Source: Gammaproteobacteria bacterium | Lineage (GTDB): Bacteria; Pseudomonadota; Gammaproteobacteria; Magnimaribacterales; AG-339-G14 | Length of the DNA stretch: 64,000 nucleotides | Reading direction: 5' to 3' | Assembly: GCA_019652555.1 (NCBI GenBank) | Contig: BPAJ01000001.1 | Span: forward strand, 733,523 to 797,522 | In this document: positions 57,918 through 64,000 of the stretch, piece after piece | Numbering within the stretch: position 1 is the first letter of the stretch | Layout: every line of letters begins with the position of its first letter | Notes under the pieces: generated by a model | Seen by the model: the letters and a program-made list of their open reading frames with translations, nothing else | The model's database searches: none | Told to the model about the DNA's origin: nothing | Program-made: the position numbers and the translations under genes

Positions 57918-59580
57918 CTGGTCGTCTTTTATCAGAAAATGCTTCGATATTATCCCCTTTCAAAAGGATAGAATGTATCTCTCCTAATTTTCTGCCTACT
58001 AATTTTTTATTATCTATTAGAGAAGCTAAAACATCTTTATCTAATTCTTCATGAAATAAGATATCTGGTAAATGTTGAAAATGTATTCTACTTTTGCTTG
58101 AAGATTCTTTTAGAGACATATTAAAGTCGAGTACATTTAATACTTCTTGAAGTACACTTGTTATGATTGTTGATCCGCCTGGGGAGCCGCTAACCAAAAA
58201 AGGTCTTCCCTGCTTGAAAATAATTACCGGTGTCATTGACGAAAGGGGTGTTTTTTTTGGTTCAATTTTATTAGCTTCAGATCCTACTAAGCCATAAGCA
58301 TTTGGAAAGCCAGGTTTTGAAGAAAAATCATCCATTTCATTATTCATTAAGATTCCTGTTCCTGTTGGGACTATTCCTGAGCCATAAGCAGTATTCAGAG
58401 TATAAGTGTTACTAACAACATTTCCCCACTTATCAATTATCGAAAAATGAGTTGTTTCCTCACTTTCGGAAATAGCTACTTCAATTTTTGGAGGCTTTTC
58501 CCCTTTTTGAATTTTTTTAAATATCTTCTTTGCATATTCTTTTGAAGTTAATAACTCCTCAGGGACATCATAATAATCTGGATCGCCAAGGAATTTTGCT
58601 CTATCGTGATACGCAAAATCCATAGCTGAAACTAAAAGTTTTAAGTATTTTTCAGAATTGTGACCAAGGGTATTAATTTTTGTGTTTTCAAGAATATTTA
58701 ACATTTGAATCAATGCAACTCCTCCAGAACTTGGTGGAGGCATAGAACATATTTTTAGAGTTCGGTAATTTTTACAAATAGGATCAAGTACTCTCAATTT
58801 ATATTGTCTCAGATCCTCTAAACTTAAAATTCCATCATTTTCTTTAAAAAATTCTGATATCTTTTTTGCTGTTTCTCCAGAGTAAAATTCTTGCTCACCA
58901 TTTTTAGAAATTCTTTCTAAAGTATTCGCAAGATTTTTCTGAATTAAAACATCTCCTTCCTTAAATCCGTTTGGTTTAGTGAAGATTTGTTTTGCTTCAA
59001 CACTATTTAAAAATTTACCTCTATATTTATTTAAATTTTTGGCTTGAAATTCAGAAAGGTTAAAACCATTTCTTGCGATTTCTATGGAAGGAGAAATTAA
59101 TTTCTCTATATTCATGGAACCAAATTTTTTTGATGCATAAAACATCCCTGATATGGTTCCTGGAACACCTGATGCTAAAGTTGAGTTCAAACTAAGTCCT
59201 TTTATGACTTTTTCATTCTGATCAAGAAACATCTTCTCAAAAGATTTGATAGGAGCTCTCTCTCTATAGTCTAATGCTATGGTCTCATCTATCTCTGATA
59301 AGTGAATTAGCATAAAGCCTCCTCCCCCTATATTTCCTGCAGATGGATTTACAACAGCTAGTGCAAAAGAAACAGCTACTGCAGCATCTACGGCATTTCC
59401 ACCTTTCAAAAGAATATCCATACCAATATCAGTTGCTAAATGATGTCTAGAAGCAATGCCAAAAGGCTGATCGGAAGACTTTGCGCACGAGGAGAAAAAT
59501 AATAGCGCTAGATAGACTATTATTATTTTTTTTAGAAAGATTTTTTTATTTGGGTTTATCTTCAGTATGCCTCTCTCCAT
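57889..59580 (-). CDS. ggt: gamma-glutamyltranspeptidase, predicted lipoprotein
   Basis: Hydrolyses or transfers the gamma-glutamyl group of glutathione in the periplasm. About 563 residues. A signal with lipobox FFSSC (Cys near residue 32) is followed by the mature large subunit (FGIASRHHLATDIGMDILLKGGNAVDAAVAVSFALAVVNP). Autocleavage is expected at the Thr of SEETTHFSIIDKWGNVVSNTYTLN, which starts the small subunit, and SMTPVIIFKQGRPFLVSGSPGGSTII completes the active site. The start is uncertain: ATG 59580 is the best choice and overlaps the cupin gene. Confidence 0.93.
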   Translation of the reverse strand: MERGILKINPNKKIFLKKIIIVYLALLFFSSCAKSSDQPFGIASRHHLATDIGMDILLKGGNAVDAAVAVSFALAVVNPSAGNIGGGGFMLIHLSEIDETIALDYRERAPIKSFEKMFLDQNEKVIKGLSLNSTLASGVPGTISGMFYASKKFGSMNIEKLISPSIEIARNGFNLSEFQAKNLNKYRGKFLNSVEAKQIFTKPNGFKEGDVLIQKNLANTLERISKNGEQEFYSGETAKKISEFFKENDGILSLEDLRQYKLRVLDPICKNYRTLKICSMPPPSSGGVALIQMLNILENTKINTLGHNSEKYLKLLVSAMDFAYHDRAKFLGDPDYYDVPEELLTSKEYAKKIFKKIQKGEKPPKIEVAISESEETTHFSIIDKWGNVVSNTYTLNTAYGSGIVPTGTGILMNNEMDDFSSKPGFPNAYGLVGSEANKIEPKKTPLSSMTPVIIFKQGRPFLVSGSPGGSTIITSVLQEVLNVLDFNMSLKESSSKSRIHFQHLPDILFHEELDKDVLASLIDNKKLVGRKLGEIHSILLKGDNIEAFSDKRRPDGKASTFQK

Positions 59581-59875
59581 TGAAAATAGCAGCAAACTCT
59601 AAGATTTCATTTGATTCGTTAAATACTCTGTGGAAAGCACCATCTGGAACTGGAATTACATCGCCTTGTTTCACCTCAAACTTGGCGTCATCAATTTGCA
59701 TTATACCTATGCCTTTATAGAAAACGTAAACTTCCTCTTGTCCTGAATGTTTGTGACCAGAAGTACTCTTATTTGGATTTAATTTAGTAATGCTTGGCAC
59801 AAGCTTATTTAAAGAATCATTATCTAAAACAATGTATCTATCGTCCTGTTTAACAACATGCCAATTATTATCCAT
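59546..59875 (-). CDS. small single-domain cupin protein
   Basis: A cupin of 109 residues. The two conserved motifs are visible: GHKHSGQEEVYVFYKGIGIMQ (motif 1, H-x-H-x5-E) and PVPDGAFHRVFN (motif 2 with His), so a metal site is likely. The function is unknown; such proteins include isomerases and regulators. It sits between pyrF and ggt, 2 bp after pyrF. Confidence 0.82.
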   Translation of the reverse strand: MDNNWHVVKQDDRYIVLDNDSLNKLVPSITKLNPNKSTSGHKHSGQEEVYVFYKGIGIMQIDDAKFEVKQGDVIPVPDGAFHRVFNESNEILEFAAIFNGERHTEDKPK

Positions 59876-59877
59876 TA

Positions 59878-60575
59878 CTAGATTATATATGATTCAAGTT
59901 TGTTTATCATTTTGCCAATATTCTCTGCTTGAGAGATTTCTCTACCTAAAACGATATAGTCGGTATTTTCTTTAACCGCTGTTTCTAGAGATGCAACCCT
60001 AGTTTGGTCGCCTTTTTCCTGTTGCACTCTTATTCCTGGAGTAACCGTTAAAAAATCTAAACCAAAATCCTTTTTTAGTTTTCTTACTTCATGGGCAGAA
60101 CAAACAACTCCATCTAGAGAGGCTTGCTTGGCTGCTTGAGATAGCGACGAAACCAATGATTTCGTATCTTTGGTTATACCTATTTCTTTCAAGTGATTAT
60201 CGTTTAAGCTTGTTAGAACTGTAACGCCAATTAGTAGGTTTTTTTATCAGATTCTTGCTGAGCTTCTTTTGCCGCCTGAATCATCTCTGTACCTCCCAAA
60301 AGGTGAATATTCGTCATCCATACACCTAGTGAAAATATATTTTTTAGTGCTTTGTAAACTGTATTTGGAATATCGTGTAGTTTTAAATCTAAAAAAACTT
60401 CGAAACCTTGCTGATGAAACCTATCTATAATTCTAGGCCCCTCAGCGGAGTAAAGTTGTTTGCCTACTTTTAACCTAAATTTTTTGGGATCAAGATTACT
60501 GCAAACTGGAATTGTTTGATCATATGAGTCGAAATCTAGAGCAACTAATACTTGTTTAGGCTTTAGATGAATCAT
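59878..60575 (-). CDS. pyrF: orotidine 5'-phosphate decarboxylase, one frameshift
   Basis: Makes UMP, the last de novo pyrimidine step. About 233 residues. VLVALDFDSYDQTIPVC and the catalytic DLKLHDIPNTVYKAL (K-x2-D set) are in the first frame, and VTPGIRVQQEKGDQTRVASLETAVKENTDYIVLGREISQA in the second. The junction near 60230 (a T run; expected KKNLLIGVTVLTSLND) has one indel. Being essential and otherwise perfect, it is probably intact in vivo. ATG 60575 follows a GTG codon; either could start. Confidence 0.95.
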
Positions 60576-60798
60576 CACCCTCTTTAATTTTTTTATTTTT
60601 TCTAATCAAAATAGGAAGTTGAAAGAAGAAAGAAACAATTGCGCCAATGAGAATAGCAACCATAATTGCAAAGCCTTTTGTAAAACCACTTATTTTTGCA
60701 AAAAATAAATCAAGCTCAATTAAATCAGAATTTAAGTTTGTGAAAATTACAAATACGCTTATTAAAATAATCAGAAATATGAAATAGAAATATTTCAT
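60556..60798 (-). CDS. lapA: LapA-domain (DUF1049) inner membrane protein
   Basis: An 80-residue protein with two membrane helices (FIFLIILISVFVIFTNL and GFAIMVAILIGAIVSFFFQLPILI) and a charged tail. It resembles E. coli LapA (YciS), which with LapB helps control LPS synthesis. Here lapB is not adjacent; pyrF follows directly and overlaps by about 20 bp. It lies between ihfB and pyrF as in related bacteria. Confidence 0.8.
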   Translation of the reverse strand: MKYFYFIFLIILISVFVIFTNLNSDLIELDLFFAKISGFTKGFAIMVAILIGAIVSFFFQLPILIRKNKKIKEGDDSSKA

Positions 60799-60818
60799 AA
60801 TGTTATTTTAGCACAATC

Positions 60819-61094
60819 CTAATTTATCCTTTGTTTTAATAATTTTGAAGCTCTAAAGTATGGAATCGATCGTTTAGGAAGCTCAATTGATTCTCCAGAT
60901 TTTGGATTTCTTGCTCTTATGGATTTTCTATCTCTAATACAAAAAGTGCCAAAACCTCTAATTTCTATTCTGTGTCTTTTCTTCAAAGAGTCAATAATTG
61001 CCTTTTGTATTAAATCTGCAGAAATGGATATATCAATTTCGCTGTAATTATTTAGGTTATTAGATAGTGAATCAATGAAATCAGATTTTTTCAT
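60819..61094 (-). CDS. ihfB: integration host factor subunit beta
   Basis: A DNA-bending protein of 91 residues that pairs with IhfA. MKKSDFIDSLSNNL, the beta region HRIEIRGFGTFCIRDRKSIRARNPKSGESIELPKRSIPYFRASKLLKQRIN, and the intercalating Pro in RNPKSGE are typical. It starts one base after the rpsA stop, the usual rpsA-ihfB order. Confidence 0.96.
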   Translation of the reverse strand: MKKSDFIDSLSNNLNNYSEIDISISADLIQKAIIDSLKKRHRIEIRGFGTFCIRDRKSIRARNPKSGESIELPKRSIPYFRASKLLKQRIN

Positions 61095-62768
61095 TTATTC
61101 TTTTGATGAGTCTTCAATCTCATCTTGAATAAGATCACCTATAGAAGTTTTTGTTTCTGATTCAATTTGTTTATTTTTGGATATATTCTCTTTTAAGATT
61201 TCTTTTTCTTCTGCCTTTTCAAGAGCAAAAACAGATAGATTTATTTGTCTATTTTTTCTATCAATAGACGTTACCAAAGAAGTAACAGATTCCCCATTAG
61301 AAGGAGTATTTTCTTTGAATTCTTTTAATTTTATCTTTCCAGTAACTTCATCTGATAGGCTTATAAAAATGTTATCTTCGCCAATAGAGCTTACAGTCCC
61401 AGTTAATTTGGTACCCTTTGGATTATTCTGTGCAAATGAATCAAAAACGTCTTCTGAAAGTTGTTTAATGCCCAGAGAAATTCTTTCTTTATGAGGATCA
61501 ATTCCTAAAATAACTGATTCTACTTCCTGCCCTTTAGAATAGCCTTTGACTGCTTCTTCCTCAGACAAACTCCAAGAAAGATCTGAAAGATGAACTAGAC
61601 CATCAATGTTTCCATCCAAACCAATAAACATTCCAAAATCAGTAATTGATCTCACTTCGCCTTTAACAACATCACCCAAACTATTTTTTTCCGAGAAAGT
61701 AAGCCATGGATTTTCCTTACATTGTTTTAAACCTAAGGAGACTCTTCTCTTTTCAATATCTATTTCTAAAACCATTAAGTCGACTTCATCACCGATAGAG
61801 ACAACTTTAGAAGGATGTATTGTTTTATTCGTCCAATCTATTTCAGAAATGTGAACTAAACCTTCCGTATTAGAATCCAATTCAGCAAAAAAGCCATATT
61901 CCGCAATACTCGTTACCTTGCCTTTATGAATGGAATTTACCGGATAAGAGTCTCTGATATTCTCCCAAGGGTCGGATGTGAGTTGTTTTAAACCAAGAGA
62001 GATTCTAGATTTTTCTTTATCAAAATTGGTTACTTTAAAGTCTAACTTGTCCCCTACATTTAGAATTTCTGAAGGATGATTTATCCTCTTCCACGTGATG
62101 TCTGTAATATGAAGCAATCCATCAACTCCTCCTAAATCAACAAAAGCTCCGTAATCTGTTAAGTTTTTAACGGTACCAGAGATCAGAGATCCTTCTTGTA
62201 TTGTGGCAAATATTTTTTCTCTTTCTTCTGAATTTAGATCTTCCTGAACAGCTTTTCTAGATAACACTACATTACTCTTTTCTTTATCGAGCTTTATAAC
62301 TTTGAAATCTTGAAAAGATTTTTCAAGATGATCGAAACTTTCCAGTGGCCTTGCATCTACAAGAGAGCCCGGCAGAAATGCTCTTACTCCAGCAACATCA
62401 ACAGTCATACCCCCTCTTACTTTTCCAGAAATGTAACCTTTGATAATAGATCCTGTCTCCAAAGCCTCTTCGAGATTTTTCCAACTTTCATCATGCATTG
62501 CCCTAATTCTAGAAACCCTCGTAGAACCATGACCATCTTCTACGGCCTCTAAAGAAACTTTTACTTCATCGCCTAATGCTAACTCTCCATCGACTTCATC
62601 TGCTAAAAATTCTGTTCTAGGAATTAATGATTCAGATTTTAATCCTACATGTACGGTTACCCAATCTGGAGTTAAGTCCACGATTACCCCTGAAATTAAA
62701 GCGCCTTGTTCAAAGTTCAAAGTTGTAAGACTTTCGTCTAAAAGTTTTTCGAATGCTGTTTCTGTCAT
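61095..62768 (-). CDS. rpsA: 30S ribosomal protein S1
   Basis: Brings mRNA to the 30S subunit. 557 residues with six S1 repeats, such as GSLISGTVKNLTDYGAFVDLGGVDGLLHITDITW and KGKVTSIAEYGFFAELDSNTEGLVHISEIDW. Length and repeat number equal E. coli S1 (557). It overlaps cmk by 4 bp (ATGA). It is intact, unlike many neighbours. Confidence 0.98.
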   Translation of the reverse strand: MTETAFEKLLDESLTTLNFEQGALISGVIVDLTPDWVTVHVGLKSESLIPRTEFLADEVDGELALGDEVKVSLEAVEDGHGSTRVSRIRAMHDESWKNLEEALETGSIIKGYISGKVRGGMTVDVAGVRAFLPGSLVDARPLESFDHLEKSFQDFKVIKLDKEKSNVVLSRKAVQEDLNSEEREKIFATIQEGSLISGTVKNLTDYGAFVDLGGVDGLLHITDITWKRINHPSEILNVGDKLDFKVTNFDKEKSRISLGLKQLTSDPWENIRDSYPVNSIHKGKVTSIAEYGFFAELDSNTEGLVHISEIDWTNKTIHPSKVVSIGDEVDLMVLEIDIEKRRVSLGLKQCKENPWLTFSEKNSLGDVVKGEVRSITDFGMFIGLDGNIDGLVHLSDLSWSLSEEEAVKGYSKGQEVESVILGIDPHKERISLGIKQLSEDVFDSFAQNNPKGTKLTGTVSSIGEDNIFISLSDEVTGKIKLKEFKENTPSNGESVTSLVTSIDRKNRQINLSVFALEKAEEKEILKENISKNKQIESETKTSIGDLIQDEIEDSSKE

Positions 62769-63439
62769 AATTTTTTATAATTCTCCATTACCTTTTCTTC
62801 TACTTCTTGGATACTCAAGTTACTTGTATCAATTACTAGCGAATCCTCAGCGGGTTTTAAAGGAGATATTTTTCTATTCATATCTTCTTCATCCCTTTGC
62901 TTAATTAGTTCTAAAAGGTCGTGCATGATAACGCTCATGCCCTTTTCTTTCAACTGATTCGCCCTTCTTTCTGCTCTAACTTCAGGAGATGCCTGAAGAA
63001 ATACTTTTAAGGATGCTTCAGGGAAAATAACGGTACCCATGTCTCTTCCATCTGCAATGAGTCCCTTTTCGGGATCGTAAGCATTTCTTTGAATTGTAAT
63101 TATCGCATTTCTAATTTCTTCTTCTTTAGCAAGTTCAGATGCTCTTAATGCTATATTTTCATTTCTAAGCTCTTTTCCTAAGATCCTTTCATTCAACTCT
63201 ATTTCACAAATACCTCTTTTAAGATTCGTAATAAGTTTAATTTTTGATTTATTTAGAAATTGGACAATTTCTTTTGTTGTCTCTAATTTTTCTTCTAAAC
63301 TTAAATACCCAACAAGTCTATAAAGAAGCCCGCTATCAAGAACATTCCACCCTAGCCTTTCAGCTAACGAAAATGCAAGAGTTCCTTTTCCAACTCCACT
63401 AGGACCATCTATAGTTATTATATTTTTAACTAATTTCAA
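62765..63439 (-). CDS. cmk: cytidylate kinase
   Basis: Phosphorylates CMP and dCMP. About 224 residues. The P-loop ITIDGPSGVGKGTLA starts at residue 7. GLIADGRDMGTVIFPEASLKVFLQASPEVRAERRA is the CMP-binding and LID region. I chose the TTG at 63439 (MKLVKNIITIDGP); no ATG lies close, and the longer upstream reading is the aroA end. It overlaps aroA by 14 bp, the conserved aroA-cmk-rpsA order. Confidence 0.94.
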   Translation of the reverse strand: MKLVKNIITIDGPSGVGKGTLAFSLAERLGWNVLDSGLLYRLVGYLSLEEKLETTKEIVQFLNKSKIKLITNLKRGICEIELNERILGKELRNENIALRASELAKEEEIRNAIITIQRNAYDPEKGLIADGRDMGTVIFPEASLKVFLQASPEVRAERRANQLKEKGMSVIMHDLLELIKQRDEEDMNRKISPLKPAEDSLVIDTSNLSIQEVEEKVMENYKKL

Positions 63440-64000
63440 AATTACATCCAAGCTTTTTACCCAGTTCAATAAACTCTGGAAAAGAAGTATTAATGCTCTC
63501 AGGTGAGGCAATTTCAATAGAAGAACTGCTATTCAAGCCAGCTATAGCAAAAGACATGGCAATTCTATGATCATAGTAAGTCTCAGCTAGAAAATTTGGA
63601 GATTTGTAATCTTTGCCCATACCTTTGATACAAAAAACATTACCATCCAAAAAGTTTTTTATTTTCATTTTATCTAAGCCTTCTTGCATAGCTTTTAGCC
63701 TATTGCTTTCCTTATGCTTTAATTCTTCTATCTCATTGAATCTTGAGATGCCTTTCGCAAAAGAACTTGCTATAAATAATATAGGAAGTTCATCAATTAA
63801 ATTTGGTACGTCATCCGATGTAACTTCACAAGAGTTTAGAACAGAACTTTTTACATTAACGTCTGCAACAGGTTCTTTCCCAAATGAAGAGAAGTTAGAT
63901 ACTTGGATATTTCCACCCATTTCTACTAATTTATCTAAAAGAGCAATTCTAGAAGGATTCATACCAACTTCTTTAAGAGTAATATCAGAATTTTGGATTG
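63426..64000 (-). CDS. aroA: 3-phosphoshikimate 1-carboxyvinyltransferase (EPSP synthase), C-terminal part
   Basis: The sixth shikimate-pathway enzyme. Only the last 190 or so residues lie in the window; the gene continues past 64000. ITLKEVGMNPSRIALLDKLVEMGG, LIDELPILFIASSFAKGISRFNEIEELKHKESNRL (catalytic Asp/Glu region and KES-R) and YYDHRIAMSFAIAGL (DHRxAM) are diagnostic. It ends GKKLGCNFEIS. Confidence 0.96.
   Translation of the reverse strand, partial: IQNSDITLKEVGMNPSRIALLDKLVEMGGNIQVSNFSSFGKEPVADVNVKSSVLNSCEVTSDDVPNLIDELPILFIASSFAKGISRFNEIEELKHKESNRLKAMQEGLDKMKIKNFLDGNVFCIKGMGKDYKSPNFLAETYYDHRIAMSFAIAGLNSSSSIEIASPESINTSFPEFIELGKKLGCNFEIS

Noticed and set aside
1..64000. CRISPR array, retron, toxin-antitoxin or restriction system
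   Set aside because: No regular spacer-repeat pattern, reverse transcriptase, cas gene, methylase-nuclease pair or toxin-like small gene pair was found on either strand.

Overview
The window is AT-rich and gene-dense. Its core gene order is typically gammaproteobacterial: thrS-infC-rpmI-rplT-pheS-pheT-ihfA-merR-tRNA-Pro, aroA-cmk-rpsA-ihfB-lapA-pyrF, and uvrC-pgsA followed by tRNA-Cys and tRNA-Leu(UAA). Small intergenic gaps, many stop/start overlaps (TAATG, ATGA, TAAATG), and lipid/acyl-CoA enzymes with a photolyase suggest a streamlined surface-ocean gammaproteobacterium. SAR86 is a reasonable guess but cannot be proven from this window. Many genes, including essential single-copy ones (rplT, pheT, pyrF, fumC), are split by one- or two-base indels, often in homopolymers, so most breaks are probably sequencing or assembly errors rather than real pseudogenes.

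Region 1 (1-7520) is accessory DNA at the 3' end of guaA. It holds small, compositionally mixed genes: patatin, enoyl-CoA hydratase, HAD phosphatase, dienelactone hydrolase, SRPBCC protein, CocE/NonD hydrolase and two unknowns. Five diverged copies of the guaA 3'-terminal block (the codons for I-E-W-E-stop) lie between these genes at 2547, 3272, 4157, 4921 and 6951, with the native site at 7522. This looks like repeated site-specific insertion at guaA, giving an array of one- or two-gene cassettes with no recombinase visible in the window. It is the most interesting feature here. A noisy second copy of the SRPBCC cassette lies directly beside guaA.

Region 2 (7520-22500) carries guaA and guaB (IMP to GMP), an MFS transporter, phhB, fumC, a class II aldolase, a WecA-like initiating transferase, a chromene-carboxylate isomerase homologue, a lipoprotein carboxylesterase, acyl-CoA dehydrogenase, thioesterase, photolyase and a saccharopine-dehydrogenase-like reductase with a clear terminator. 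Region 3 (22500-35315) begins with an error-ridden duplicate of the tRNA-Pro/merR/ihfA segment. It continues with the translation operon (its PheT lacks the tRNA-binding domain), pdxH, doxX, djlA, a DUF35/thiolase pair, a YfcE-like phosphoesterase and RNase D.

Region 4 (35318-55295) is a surface-polysaccharide cluster between rnd and tRNA-Leu. It encodes CDP-glucose synthesis and 4,6-dehydration (rfbF, rfbG), a lysine-type DegT aminotransferase with an RmlC/WxcM-like cupin, a second DegT enzyme with a fused ketoisomerase/acetyltransferase (3-acetamido sugar), WecB, epimerases, a bi-domain oxidoreductase, glycosyltransferases, FkbM and PhyH-like modifiers, a probable Wzx flippase, a sulfotransferase-like protein and a nucleotidyltransferase-ManC cupin fusion. 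Its first gene starts 10 nt after the tRNA-Leu CCA, so the operon is probably read through from the tRNA promoter. Region 5 (55306-64000) is conserved core: the tRNAs, pgsA, uvrC, ggt, a cupin, pyrF, lapA, ihfB, rpsA, cmk and the C-terminal part of aroA.
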